64,000 nucleotides of DNA, from NCBI RefSeq assembly GCF_001422445.1, contig NZ_LMNA01000004.1, positions 175,250 to 239,249 on the forward strand, given 5' to 3'. Source of the stretch: Pseudorhodoferax sp. Leaf274. Lineage in GTDB: Bacteria; Pseudomonadota; Gammaproteobacteria; Burkholderiales; Burkholderiaceae_C. Below, in pieces: positions 34,574 to 43,009 of the stretch. The notes under the pieces were generated by a model. That model ran no database searches. It was not told the DNA's origin and saw nothing but the letters and a program-made list of their open reading frames with translations. Each line of letters begins with the position of its first letter. Positions within the stretch are counted from its first letter, which is position 1. A program made the position numbers and the translations under genes.

Positions 34574-35491
34574 ATGAAACCCCTGCTGCTCGCCGCCAGC
34601 CTCGCCCTGTTGCCGCCCGCGCTGCTGGCGCAGACCGCGTCCGCGCCGGTCGGGCCATCCCCGTTCGATGGCGCGCGCTTCAGCGAGGTGCAAGGCGCGG
34701 GGGGTGTGCCGCTGAACACGGTGCAGAAGGGCCAGCCGGGCCGGCCTGCCGTGCTGTTCCTGCACGGCTACAGGCAGAGCTACCTGAGCTGGTCGGCGCA
34801 GTTCAGCTCGGACCTGGCGCAGCGCTGCCACCTGGTCGCCTATGACCTGCGCGGCCACGGGAATTCAGGGCAGCCCTGGCAGGCCAGCGCCTATGACACC
34901 AGCCGCCCCTGGGCCGACGACATGGCGGCCGTGATCCAGGCCAGCGGGCTCGTCAGGCCGCTGGTGGTGGCCTGGTCCTTCGGCGGCAACGTGGCGATGG
35001 ACTTCCTGCGCCACCATGCCGACGTGCCGCTGGCCGGGCTGGTCCTCGTGGGTTCGCCGGCCGGCCTGCTGCCACCGCCGCCGCTCGCCCCCGGCGCGCC
35101 ACCGCGCCCGCCGGCCAGCAGCGATCTGGCACAGAACATCGCTGCGGCCGAGCGCTCGGCCGCCGCCGTGTTCGGGCCCGGCGTGGACGCGCGGCTGCAG
35201 GCACAGCTCACCGCGGCGTCGCTGCGCGTCGGCCCCTACCTGGACCGCGGCACTGCCACGCGCGGCGCAGGCCACAACGGCGACCTGCTGCCGCTGCTGG
35301 TCAAGCTGCCGCTGACCCTGGCGCTGGGCGGGCGCGACCCGATCGTGCCCGCGCCGGTGGCGCAGCAGCTGCGCGCCGTGGTGCCGCAGGCCAGGGTGGT
35401 CGAGTTCGCCGCATCCGGCCACGCGCCTTTCCTCGACGACAGCGCGCGCTTCAACGCCTTGCTGGACGAGCTGCACTGCGCCGCGCGCTGA
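34574..35491 (+). CDS. Exported alpha/beta hydrolase (2)
   Basis: Encodes 305 aa. Residues 1-24 (LLAASLALLPPALLAQTASA) form a signal peptide. Catalytic elements are LFLHGYRQSYLSWSAQF, the nucleophile elbow VVAWSFGGN (AWSFG rather than the usual GxSxG), the acid in LGGRDPIVPAPV and the His in ASGHAPFLDD. It resembles haloperoxidase/epoxide-hydrolase-like esterases. It is not closely similar to hydrolase 1 outside the core. It is the last gene of the plus-strand series and converges on the SGNH hydrolase, with 26 bp between them (a GCCGGCGCCGGC palindrome lies there). Confidence 0.87.
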   Translation: MKPLLLAASLALLPPALLAQTASAPVGPSPFDGARFSEVQGAGGVPLNTVQKGQPGRPAVLFLHGYRQSYLSWSAQFSSDLAQRCHLVAYDLRGHGNSGQPWQASAYDTSRPWADDMAAVIQASGLVRPLVVAWSFGGNVAMDFLRHHADVPLAGLVLVGSPAGLLPPPPLAPGAPPRPPASSDLAQNIAAAERSAAAVFGPGVDARLQAQLTAASLRVGPYLDRGTATRGAGHNGDLLPLLVKLPLTLALGGRDPIVPAPVAQQLRAVVPQARVVEFAASGHAPFLDDSARFNALLDELHCAAR

Positions 35492-35517
35492 GCCGGCGCC
35501 GGCCAGGGCCGCGCCGT

Positions 35518-36375
35518 TCAGCGCGGCAACAGCCGGTCCAGCGCCTGGGCCAGCGCCGACATGCCCGCCAGGTTGGGGTGGTACGGCGCACCCTTGTCGG
35601 CCGCCGGATAACCCTGCACCCAGGGCTCCGCGGCGCAGGCATCGTGGCCGACGGACAGGCTGGCGGCGCCCAGCAGCAACGCGCCGGTGCCCTGCGCCAC
35701 ATCGGCCGTGAGCGCCAGCAGCCGCGCGGCGACGGTGCGCGCCCGCTCGGCTTCGGCCGCCGACAGCGGCGTGGCCGCGCAGGTGTGCGCCGGCGGCAGC
35801 AGCGTCAGGTAGTCGATGAACACGAGCTGCGCCTGCGGAGCCCGCGCACGGACCGCGGCGGCGATCGCGCGCATGGCACCGTCGAGCGCGGCGAAGTCGG
35901 CGTCCGTCGACGCCTCGACGGGCCGGCACCGGCCGGCGGGCACGCGCCCCTGCGCCGCCAGTGCGCTGCATGAGGCGTGCAGCAGATGGCCGACGTAGCC
36001 CACGTCGTTGCCGCCGATGGTGACGGTGACCAGGCGCGTGGCCGGGCCGAGCGCATCGATCTGCGCCGGCAGCTCGTTCCACGGTTGGAGGACGGCCCGC
36101 GTGGTGGCCGCACTGCAACTCACGTCGGCCAGCGGCAGGCCACGCAGGGCAGCCAGCTGCTGCGCATAGTTGCGCGTCGACCGGCCGCAGCGCGCCGGCG
36201 CATCGGCCGCATGCGGCAGCAGGCCGGGGCCGGCGGCGAAGGAACTGCCCATCGCCACGTAGCGGGCCGCCGGCGCGGCTGCGGGGTCGGCCAGCGCGGG
36301 GACCGGCAGCGCAGCGAGCACCGCCCACGCGAGAGGGTTGAAACGGCTAAGGAAGGAGCGGCGGAGGAAGGGCAT
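35518..36375 (-). CDS. Exported SGNH/GDSL hydrolase, SEST-like
   Basis: Encodes 285 aa with a signal peptide (NPLAWAVLAALPVPALA). Block I is AMGSSFAAGPG, carrying the nucleophile Ser; block III is TIGGNDVGYV with the oxyanion Asn; the C-terminal block V is APYHPNLAGM, giving the catalytic His. The even spread of Cys residues (about six) suggests disulfides, as in the SEST lipase/esterase branch. It hydrolyses esters outside the cytoplasm. Its link to the other genes is unclear; it is followed downstream (lower coordinates) by convergent transcription. Confidence 0.88.
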   Translation of the reverse strand: MPFLRRSFLSRFNPLAWAVLAALPVPALADPAAAPAARYVAMGSSFAAGPGLLPHAADAPARCGRSTRNYAQQLAALRGLPLADVSCSAATTRAVLQPWNELPAQIDALGPATRLVTVTIGGNDVGYVGHLLHASCSALAAQGRVPAGRCRPVEASTDADFAALDGAMRAIAAAVRARAPQAQLVFIDYLTLLPPAHTCAATPLSAAEAERARTVAARLLALTADVAQGTGALLLGAASLSVGHDACAAEPWVQGYPAADKGAPYHPNLAGMSALAQALDRLLPR

Positions 36376-36408
36376 GGCGCGTCTGCGTTGGGGGAAAAGC
36401 GGCGCGCT

Positions 36409-36573
36409 TCAGCGCGAGCAATCCGCAAAGCCCCACCAGGCCGACGGCACGGCATCCAGCACGGCCGGGTCGGCCACCTGCGGCACCGCCATGGCGGCCT
36501 GGTCGGGCGGCGGCGGGGCGTCCTGCGCCGGGATCTCCGGAAACAAGGCGAGCGTGAGCGCGATGAAGTCCAT
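36409..36573 (-). CDS. Possible small protein, 54 aa
   Basis: ATG 36573 with GAGG before it opens a 54-codon frame between the isochorismatase and SGNH genes. The product begins MDFIALTLALFPEIPAQ and is followed by a Pro-rich PPPPDQ stretch. It resembles no family I know. The frame could be real or a chance reading of GC-rich DNA. The isochorismatase gene ends 29 bp upstream on the same strand, so co-transcription is possible. Confidence 0.35.
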   Translation of the reverse strand: MDFIALTLALFPEIPAQDAPPPPDQAAMAVPQVADPAVLDAVPSAWWGFADCSR

Positions 36574-36601
36574 GGGGCGGCCTCGGTGGGTAAGGTGTTG
36601 C

Positions 36602-37234
36602 TCAGCGCTGGCCGGCCAGCAGCGCCATGGCGCGGGCTTCATCGATGACCTCGGCGTACTTGGCCTGCAGGTCGAACAGGTTGGCCTCCTGCGGGCGCGG
36701 ATCGCGCTCGCCGCAGGCCTCGCGCACCACGAAAGGCGCGAAGCCGTGCTGCAGTGCGTCGAGCGCTGTGGCGCGCACGCAGCCCGAGGTGGAGTAGCCG
36801 GTGACCAGCAGCGTGTCGATGCCCATGGCCACGAGCGTGGCCGCCAGCGAGGTGCCGCAGAACGACGAGGCGTACTGCTTGCTGACCACCACCTCGCCGT
36901 CGCGTGGTTCGACGCCGGCCGGGAACGCCCCGAGCGACGAGCCTTTGAGGAAGCAGCGCAGCGCCGGCACCTTGCGGTAGAACAGGCCGCCGTCGCGCCC
37001 CTCGGCGCCATAGACCACGTTGGTGAAGACCACCGGCACGCCGGCGGCGCGCGCGGCTGCGATCAGCCGCACGTTGGGCGCCAGAGCATCGACGAAGCCC
37101 TGGGCATACAGCGGACTGTCGGGCTGCACGTAAGCCTGCACCACGTCGACGACCAGCAGCGCGGGCCGCTGCCCGAACGGCAGGCGGCCGCCGAAGCCCG
37201 CGCGTTGGTAGTCGTCGTCGAGGGAGATCGTCAT
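36602..37234 (-). CDS. Isochorismatase-family amidohydrolase (N-carbamoylsarcosine / maleamate amidase type)
   Basis: Encodes 210 aa from ATG 37234; an in-frame extension to 37291 lacks family sequence. Visible triad: Asp30 (LLVVDVVQAYV), Lys119 (VVVSKQYASSF) and Cys152 (GYSTSGCVRAT). The Lys-to-Cys distance of 33 equals that in N-carbamoylsarcosine amidohydrolase, and maleamate amidase NicF shares the fold and triad. The enzyme would release ammonia (and CO2 for a carbamoyl substrate) from an amide, matching a pathway that opens a nitrogen ring to an amide and then to a diacid. It is divergent from the leuC-like gene. Confidence 0.9.
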   Translation of the reverse strand: MTISLDDDYQRAGFGGRLPFGQRPALLVVDVVQAYVQPDSPLYAQGFVDALAPNVRLIAAARAAGVPVVFTNVVYGAEGRDGGLFYRKVPALRCFLKGSSLGAFPAGVEPRDGEVVVSKQYASSFCGTSLAATLVAMGIDTLLVTGYSTSGCVRATALDALQHGFAPFVVREACGERDPRPQEANLFDLQAKYAEVIDEARAMALLAGQR

Positions 37235-37439
37235 GGCAGGCCTGGCAGTGGTGGGGCGGTGGACAACAGCGGCGCGGCGCGCCGCAGGCATGGCCGCAAT
37301 TTAGGTGGCGGCGCGTCACGCCGGCAGCGCGGCCTGCGCGCGTGCCCATCTGGCGAACAGAGCCGGCACCGCATGCGGCTGCGCCGGCGGGCGGCTTGCA
37401 CACTGCGGCCCCATGCCCAGAAGCCGCCACTTCCTTTCC
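37235..37439. promoter_or_regulatory. 205-bp divergent region, amidase / leuC-like
   Basis: Promoters for both genes must lie here; none is clear. A single GCGAAC half-site (near 37356) is the only match to the motif of other spacers. An in-frame ATG at 37413 could give a nine-residue longer LeuC-like protein. Confidence 0.35.
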
Positions 37440-38858
37440 ATGAACCAGACCCTCTACGACAAGCTCTGGACCGCGCACGTGGTCAGCGAGGAGCGCGACG
37501 AGAACGGCGACACCACCGCGCTGCTCTACATCGACCGCCAGATGCTGCACGAGGTCAGCAGCCCGCAGGGATTCGAAGGCCTGCGGGCGCGCGGCCTGCC
37601 CGTGCACCGCGCCGAGACCCAGCTGGCCGTGGCCGACCACGCCGTGCCCACGCGCCACCGCGACCGGCCCATTGCCGACCCGCTGGCGCGCGCGCAGGTG
37701 GCGCTGCTCGAGCGCAACACCACGGACACGGGCCTGCGCTACATCCCGCTCAGCGACCGGCGCCACGGCATCGTGCATGTGATCGGCCCCGAGCAGGGCT
37801 TCACGCTGCCGGGCATCACGCTGGTCTGTGGCGATTCGCACACCTCCACCCACGGCGCGTTCGGCGCGCTGGCCTTCGGCATCGGCGCCAGCGAGGTCGA
37901 ATGCGTGCTGGCCACGCAGACGCTGCGCCAGCGCCGCGCGCGCAACCTGCGCGTGCGGGTGCAGGGCCTGCTGCCGCCCGGCGTCAAGGCCAAGGACGTG
38001 GTGCTGGCCGCCATCGGCCGGCTCGGCGCATCGGGCGCCGTGGGCCACACGCTGGAGTTCTGCGGCGACACCATCGCGCGCATGTCGATGGCCGAGCGCA
38101 TGACGGTCTGCAACATGGCCATCGAGGCCGGCGCGCGCAGCGGCCTGGTGGCCCCCGACGACTGCACCTATGCCTGGCTGGAAGGCCGGCCCATGGCGCC
38201 GCGCGGCAACCTGTGGGAGCGCGCGCTGGACCACTGGCGCACCCTGCACAGCGACGCGGACGCGGTGTTCGACCGGACGCTCGACATCGACGCGTCCACG
38301 CTGGCGCCACAGGTGACCTGGGGCACCAGCCCTGACCAGGTGCTGCCGATCGACGGCCGCGTGCCCGACCCGGCGGCGGCGGCCAGCGCGCCGCAGGCAC
38401 GCAAGATCGCGCGGGCGCTGGAGTACATGGGCCTGGCCGCAGGCACGGCGCTGCAGGACGTGCCGATCGACCATGTGTTCATCGGCTCGTGCACGAACAG
38501 CCGCATCGAGGACCTGCGTGACGCGGCCGCACAGCTGCAGGGCCGCAGCAAGGCTGCACACGTGAAGGCCCTCGTGGTGCCGGGCTCGGCCCAGGTGGCG
38601 CGCCAGGCCGAGGCCGAGGGGCTGGACCGGCTGTTCACGGCCGCCGGCTTCGAGTGGCGCGCGCCCGCCTGCTCGCTGTGCGTGGCGATGAACGACGACC
38701 GCCTGCTGCCCGGCGAGCGCTGCGCCAGCACCAGCAACCGCAACTTCGAGGGCCGCCAGGGCGTAGGCGCCCGCACCCACCTGATGAGCCCCGCCATGGC
38801 GGCGGCCAGCGCCATCGCCGGCCACCTGGCCGACCCGCGCCTGCTGCCAGCTTGCTGA
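37440..38858 (+). CDS. Aconitase-family hydratase large subunit, LeuC-like
   Basis: Encodes 472 aa, normal for LeuC. ATG 37440 is chosen since LeuC proteins begin at [10 protein letters not shown]. The 4Fe-4S ligands are Cys351 (IGSCTNSR), Cys411 and Cys414 (ACSLCVAMN). [21 protein letters not shown] is the family substrate loop. It forms a heterodimer with the LeuD-like subunit, 13 bp downstream. 3-Isopropylmalate isomerase is the default label, but there are no leuA or leuB genes here. The next gene encodes an isocitrate-lyase-family enzyme, so a dimethylmaleate/citraconate-hydratase-type role (DmdAB-like) is equally likely. Confidence 0.88.
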   Translation: MNQTLYDKLWTAHVVSEERDENGDTTALLYIDRQMLHEVSSPQGFEGLRARGLPVHRAETQLAVADHAVPTRHRDRPIADPLARAQVALLERNTTDTGLRYIPLSDRRHGIVHVIGPEQGFTLPGITLVCGDSHTSTHGAFGALAFGIGASEVECVLATQTLRQRRARNLRVRVQGLLPPGVKAKDVVLAAIGRLGASGAVGHTLEFCGDTIARMSMAERMTVCNMAIEAGARSGLVAPDDCTYAWLEGRPMAPRGNLWERALDHWRTLHSDADAVFDRTLDIDASTLAPQVTWGTSPDQVLPIDGRVPDPAAAASAPQARKIARALEYMGLAAGTALQDVPIDHVFIGSCTNSRIEDLRDAAAQLQGRSKAAHVKALVVPGSAQVARQAEAEGLDRLFTAAGFEWRAPACSLCVAMNDDRLLPGERCASTSNRNFEGRQGVGARTHLMSPAMAAASAIAGHLADPRLLPAC

Positions 38859-38871
38859 GGAGCGCCTGCCG

Positions 38872-39495
38872 ATGACCCCCTTCACCCGCCTGCAATCGGT
38901 CGCCGCGCCGATGCCCGATGCCGACATCGACACCGACATCATCTTTCCCGGCCGCTTCCTGGTGCTGACGCAGAAGGCGGGCCTGGGCCCGTACGCCTTC
39001 TACGAGAAGCGTTTCGACGAACAAGGCCGCGAGCGGCCCGACTTCGTGCTGCACCGGCCCCGCTGGCGCGGCGCCGCGATCCTGGTGGCGGGGCCGAACT
39101 TCGGCTGCGGCTCCAGCCGCGAACAGGCGCCGTGGGCACTGGCCGACCTGGGCCTGCGCTGCATCATCGCGCCCGGCTTCGGCGAGATCTTCCACGCCAA
39201 CTGCCTGCACAACGGCCTGCTGCCGATCCGCCTTGCCGGTGCCGAGCATGCGCGCGTGCTGGCCGCCGCCGAGGCGGGCGAGGTGCTGACGGTGGACCTC
39301 ACGGCCTGCACGGTCACGCTGCCCGATGGCGGCGCGGTCGCGTTCTCGATCCCCGAACGGTCCCGCCAATCGCTGCTGCAGGGGCTGGACGAGATCGCAC
39401 GCATCCAGCAGGACGCCGGCGCGCGCATTGCCGAGTTCGAGGTGCAGCAACGCCTGCGCCAGCCCTGGCTGTATGCCGACGCCGCCGCGGACTGA
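38872..39495 (+). CDS. Aconitase-family hydratase small subunit, LeuD-like
   Basis: Encodes 207 aa, the usual LeuD length. The start of the swivelling domain reads PMPDADIDTDIIFPGRFL, and the substrate-binding loop is FGCGSSREQAPWALADLGLRC. Housekeeping LeuD usually has SREHAPWAL at this place, so His is replaced by Gln. Later segments IIAPGFGEIFHANCLHNGLLPIRL also differ from the common LeuD text. These differences support a dedicated hydratase rather than leucine biosynthesis. It lies 13 bp after the large subunit and 55 bp before the lyase gene. Confidence 0.86.
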   Translation: MTPFTRLQSVAAPMPDADIDTDIIFPGRFLVLTQKAGLGPYAFYEKRFDEQGRERPDFVLHRPRWRGAAILVAGPNFGCGSSREQAPWALADLGLRCIIAPGFGEIFHANCLHNGLLPIRLAGAEHARVLAAAEAGEVLTVDLTACTVTLPDGGAVAFSIPERSRQSLLQGLDEIARIQQDAGARIAEFEVQQRLRQPWLYADAAAD

Positions 39496-39550
39496 CCGCG
39501 TCCACTTCTCCCTCCACTTCTCCCACCACTTCTGACTGCAACAGGGCACC

Positions 39551-40414
39551 ATGGCCAACCCCATCCTCCGTCAAATGCTGGACCGGGGCGACTTCTTCGT
39601 CGTCCCCGGCATGCAAGACATGATCGCCACCGCGGTGGCCAACAAGGTCGGCTTCCCCATCGTGTACGGCACGGGCTACTGGCTGACCGCCTCCAGCCTG
39701 GGCCTGCCGGACGCGGGCATCGCCGGCTACACCCAGATGCTGGACCGCATGGCCACGCTGGTGCAGACCAGCGACGCCGCCGTGATCGCCGATGCCGACA
39801 CCGGTTACGGCGGCCTGCTGAACGTGGCGCACACGGTGAAGGGCTACGAGCGCGCGGGTGTTACCGCGATCCAGATCGAGGACCAGGAATTTCCCAAGAA
39901 GTGCGGCCACACGCCGTTCAAGCGTTGCGTGCCGGTGGAGGACATGGTGGAGAAGATCCGCGTGGCCGCCGCGACGCGCGAGGACCGGGAGAACTTCCTC
40001 ATCATCGCGCGCACCGACGCGCGGGCGGCCGAGGGCGTGGACGCCGCGCTGCGCCGGCTGGAGGCCTACGACAAGGCCGGCGCCGACGTGCTGTTCTTCG
40101 AGGCCCCGCAGTCCGAGGACGAGATGCGCGAGGCCTGCGCCGCGTTCGACAAACCCATGGTGGCCAACATGGCCGACGGCGGCAAGACGCCCATCGTGCC
40201 GGCGGAGCGGCTCGAGGCGCTGGGCTACGCGTTCGCCATCTACCCGTCGATGACCAGCCTGGTGGCGGCCGCCGCGATGGAGCAGGCCCTGCGCCAGCTC
40301 AAGCAGACGGGCATCAGCCAGAGCCCCGCGCTGCCGATGTTCGACTTCACCGATTTCTGCCGGCTGATCGGGTTCCAGGAGGTCTGGGACTTCGAGAAGC
40401 GGTGGGCGCGTTGA
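39551..40414 (+). CDS. Isocitrate lyase / PEP mutase superfamily lyase
   Basis: Encodes 287 aa. Catalytic features are IADADTGYGG (Mg-binding Asp pair) and KKCGH at residues 116-120 with Cys118 as the expected acid/base. These are the marks of C-C lyases (isocitrate, 2-methylisocitrate, 2,3-dimethylmalate lyase) and not of PEP mutase. The length matches PrpB/dimethylmalate lyase, not the long isocitrate lyases. The gene follows the LeuCD-like pair directly. Inferred reaction: cleavage of a hydrated methyl- or dimethyl-malate to pyruvate and acetate or propionate. Oxaloacetate or carboxyphosphonoenolpyruvate relatives cannot be ruled out. Confidence 0.9.
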   Translation: MANPILRQMLDRGDFFVVPGMQDMIATAVANKVGFPIVYGTGYWLTASSLGLPDAGIAGYTQMLDRMATLVQTSDAAVIADADTGYGGLLNVAHTVKGYERAGVTAIQIEDQEFPKKCGHTPFKRCVPVEDMVEKIRVAAATREDRENFLIIARTDARAAEGVDAALRRLEAYDKAGADVLFFEAPQSEDEMREACAAFDKPMVANMADGGKTPIVPAERLEALGYAFAIYPSMTSLVAAAAMEQALRQLKQTGISQSPALPMFDFTDFCRLIGFQEVWDFEKRWAR

Positions 40415-40489
40415 TGCACGTGCGCGCGGCGCTGTGCGCACCGACCATGGCCGGCGTGCCGGGGCGCCGGCGGCGGCCTAAGTGCGGTT

Positions 40490-40524
40490 CAGCAGCGGCT
40501 GAGATCGATGGCGTGCCGCTGCTG
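40490..40524. terminator. Terminator-like hairpin between convergent lyase and TctC genes
   Basis: Perfect 10-bp arms CAGCAGCGGC (40490-40499) and GCCGCTGCTG (40515-40524) with a 15-nt loop lie between the convergent genes. There is no long T-run on either side. The rest of the 124-bp spacer shows nothing. Confidence 0.5.
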
Positions 40525-40538
40525 TTGCATTGAGAGCC

Positions 40539-41516
40539 TCAGCGGATGTCGAGCTTCGAGGACTCCGCGAGCTCCTTCCACTTGCGGTTGTCGGACGCGA
40601 TGAACTGCTGCGCGTCCCTGGCGCTGCCCTTGCCGGCGACGGAGCCGCTGGCCACGAGCGCGGGCTGAAGGTCCGCGGACGCGGCGATCTCGTTGACCCA
40701 CGCGTTGAGCTGCTGGACCGCCGCCGCCGGCACGCCCCTCGGCGCCGCGACGGCGTACCACTGCGCGGCCTCGTAGTTCTTCAGCCCGGCCTCCTGCATC
40801 GTGGGCACGTCGGGCAGGCTCTCGATGCGGTAGCTGGTCGTGACCGCGTAGGCCTTGAGCTTGCCGGACCTGATCTGCTGCAGCACCGGCGTCACGCCGA
40901 GCATGCCGAGCGGGATGTGCGCGGCGACCACGTCGACCACCGCCTGGCCGCCGCCCTTGTACGGGACATGCGCCATGGCGGTTCCCGCACGCACGTTGAA
41001 GAGTTCGCCGGCCAGGTGCTGCGACGTGCCGCTGCCGGAGCTCGCATAGCTCCAGGCGGCCGGGTCCTTCTTGATCGCGTGGATGAGGTCGGACATCTGC
41101 GCGGGCGCGTTCGGCAGGCCGCTCACCAGCACCATCGGCCCCTGCGCCAGCATGCCGACCGCCACCAGTTCGTTGCCGACTTCGGGCGGCTGTGTGGCGT
41201 AGAGCACGGGGCCGGGCACGGTGACGAGGGTGTAGCCGTCCGGCGCGGCCTTGGCCGCAGCCTGCAGCGCGATGGCGCCCGAGGCGCCGGGCCGGTTCTC
41301 CACCACGACCGGTTGGCCGGTCTTCTCGCCGAGCTTGCGCGCGGCGACGCGCGTGAGGACGTCGACGGTACCGCCGGGCGGAAAGCCGACGATCCAGGTG
41401 ATGGGCTTCGCGTTGGGCCAGGCGCCGGGATCGCCAGCGGCGAGCACGGCGGCCGGCAGGCACAGCGCGGAGGCCGCGGCCAGCAGTGCGCGACGGTGAA
41501 GGAAGGGTGTGGGCAT
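40539..41516 (-). CDS. Tripartite tricarboxylate transporter substrate-binding protein (TctC/Bug)
   Basis: Encodes 325 aa with a signal peptide (HRRALLAAASALCLPAAVLA). The Bug-family start is KPITWIVGFPPGGTVDVLTRV, then GQPVVVENRPGASGAIA and a VPYKGGGQAVVDV hinge element. It binds carboxylates in the periplasm and normally passes them to TctA/TctB. No TctA or TctB gene is nearby, as is common for the many orphan Bug proteins of Burkholderiales. CAGGAGT precedes the ATG. It lies 39 bp downstream of the sulfatase gene, probably in one operon. Confidence 0.94.
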   Translation of the reverse strand: MPTPFLHRRALLAAASALCLPAAVLAAGDPGAWPNAKPITWIVGFPPGGTVDVLTRVAARKLGEKTGQPVVVENRPGASGAIALQAAAKAAPDGYTLVTVPGPVLYATQPPEVGNELVAVGMLAQGPMVLVSGLPNAPAQMSDLIHAIKKDPAAWSYASSGSGTSQHLAGELFNVRAGTAMAHVPYKGGGQAVVDVVAAHIPLGMLGVTPVLQQIRSGKLKAYAVTTSYRIESLPDVPTMQEAGLKNYEAAQWYAVAAPRGVPAAAVQQLNAWVNEIAASADLQPALVASGSVAGKGSARDAQQFIASDNRKWKELAESSKLDIR

Positions 41517-41555
41517 CGAGACTCCTGACGACGATGGATGGTTGGACGCTGGCGC

Positions 41556-42878
41556 TCAGTCCGGCTTGCCCGGCGGCGTGTTCGGAAACTGCTGGCAGCT
41601 CTGGTTGAAGGCCTGCACCATGCGCAGGACGGGGCCGAGCACCCAGGTGTTGAAGACCAGCACGTCGGTCTCTTCCTTGGGGTCACGCGTGAGGTTGAAG
41701 AGGTAGGGCGACTCGAGCTTGCCCTTGCCCTCGTTCACCTCCGGCTCCCAGTAGAAGTGCAGCTTCCAGTCGCGCCACTTCACCGCGCGCAAGTCGTTCT
41801 TGATGTAGAAAAGAAAGCCCTCGCGTGCCGACTTCTGCTGATGTCCGAAGAGAAAGTCGCGCTGGTCCACGCCGTCGATGGGACGGTCGGCCGGCAGCGG
41901 TGCACCGGCGAGCGCCGCCAGCGTGGTGAAGAGGTCGGTCACGTGCACCAGCTCGTTGCTCGTGCGGCCCGCTTCGATCCGGCCGGGCCAGCGCGCAATG
42001 AAGGGCACGCGCAGAGAGCCCTCCATCGCCGTGTGGTAGGTGCCGCGCCACGGGCCGGCGGTGCCACGGTACGGGGCGCGGAACTCCGGGCCGTTGTCGC
42101 TGCAGAAGATGAAGAGCGTGTCGCCGGCGATGCCGAGCCGGTCGACCTCGTCGACGACCTGGCCGACCCGGTGGTCCATCTCGACCATCGCATCGGCGAA
42201 GTCGCCCGCGCCGGTGCGCCCTGCGAAGTCGGGATGCGGCAGCGTCGGAAAGTGCAGGTGCACCAGCGGCAGGTACAGGAAGAAGGGCTTGCGCGCCGCA
42301 TGGTGGCGCTGCATGAAGGCCTGCGCGTGCGCGACCAGATCGGCATCGATGCCGCGGCGGCTGTCGAGGTCGTAGACCTTCACGGTCTCCGACGGCTCGC
42401 CGCGGCGGCCGCGCATGATGTGCGGGATGTCGGCAACCGAGGGGTCGAAGCCGATGGTCGAGGTGAACTGGCTTTCGTCCGTGGTGCGCGGGATGCCGTA
42501 CCACTCGTCGAAGCCACGGTCCGACGGGTAGCGCCCCTCGATATCGCCCAGGTGCCATTTGCCGAAGTGCGCCGTGGCATAGCCCTGCGCCGACAGCAGT
42601 TCGGCCAGCGTGACCTCCCACCGCGTGAGGCCCTGCGGCAGTCCAGGCGGCACGGACTGCAGGCAGCCGGTGCGGATGGGATGCCGCCCGCTCATCAGCG
42701 CGGACCGGGTCGGCACGCAGTCGCTCTCGACGTTGAAGTTCTGCAGCAGCAGGCCCTGGCGCGCCAGGGCGTCGATGCGCGGCGTGGGGGCGCCACGCAG
42801 CGCGCCGCCACCGTAGCAGCCCAGTTCACCCCAGCCGAGGTTGTCGGCGACGATGAGGACGATGTTGGGTGGATTCAC
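41556..42878 (-). CDS. Sulfatase (formylglycine-dependent, alkaline-phosphatase superfamily)
   Basis: Encodes 440 aa from GTG 42878. The N-terminal metal site is IVLIVADNLGWGELGCYGG. The activation motif is CVPTR at residues 54-58 followed by SALMSGRHPIRTG, so Cys54 is the residue to be converted to formylglycine. FCSDNGPEF carries further metal ligands. No signal peptide is apparent, so it is either cytoplasmic or the true start is different. It hydrolyses sulfate esters of an aryl or alkyl group. No formylglycine-generating enzyme gene is in the window. Neighbours are a LysR regulator and a Bug protein. Confidence 0.93.
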   Translation of the reverse strand: MNPPNIVLIVADNLGWGELGCYGGGALRGAPTPRIDALARQGLLLQNFNVESDCVPTRSALMSGRHPIRTGCLQSVPPGLPQGLTRWEVTLAELLSAQGYATAHFGKWHLGDIEGRYPSDRGFDEWYGIPRTTDESQFTSTIGFDPSVADIPHIMRGRRGEPSETVKVYDLDSRRGIDADLVAHAQAFMQRHHAARKPFFLYLPLVHLHFPTLPHPDFAGRTGAGDFADAMVEMDHRVGQVVDEVDRLGIAGDTLFIFCSDNGPEFRAPYRGTAGPWRGTYHTAMEGSLRVPFIARWPGRIEAGRTSNELVHVTDLFTTLAALAGAPLPADRPIDGVDQRDFLFGHQQKSAREGFLFYIKNDLRAVKWRDWKLHFYWEPEVNEGKGKLESPYLFNLTRDPKEETDVLVFNTWVLGPVLRMVQAFNQSCQQFPNTPPGKPD

Positions 42879-43009
42879 GGTCGGGTCTCGCTGAAGCAGT
42901 AGGTCGCTGCAATCTAGCCAGACCGGTGCCAGGCTTCATTCCCGACGATGGAAAGTCCGATAACACTTGGGAATGGACACGCCGTGCAAGGTGTCGTGGA
43001 GCGCGGTGG

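Noticed and set aside
37440..39495. Calling the leuC/leuD-like pair the housekeeping leucine genes
   Set aside because: There are no leuA or leuB neighbours, the small subunit loop differs (SREQ), and a C-C lyase gene follows. The symbols were left blank, although the leucine role is not excluded.
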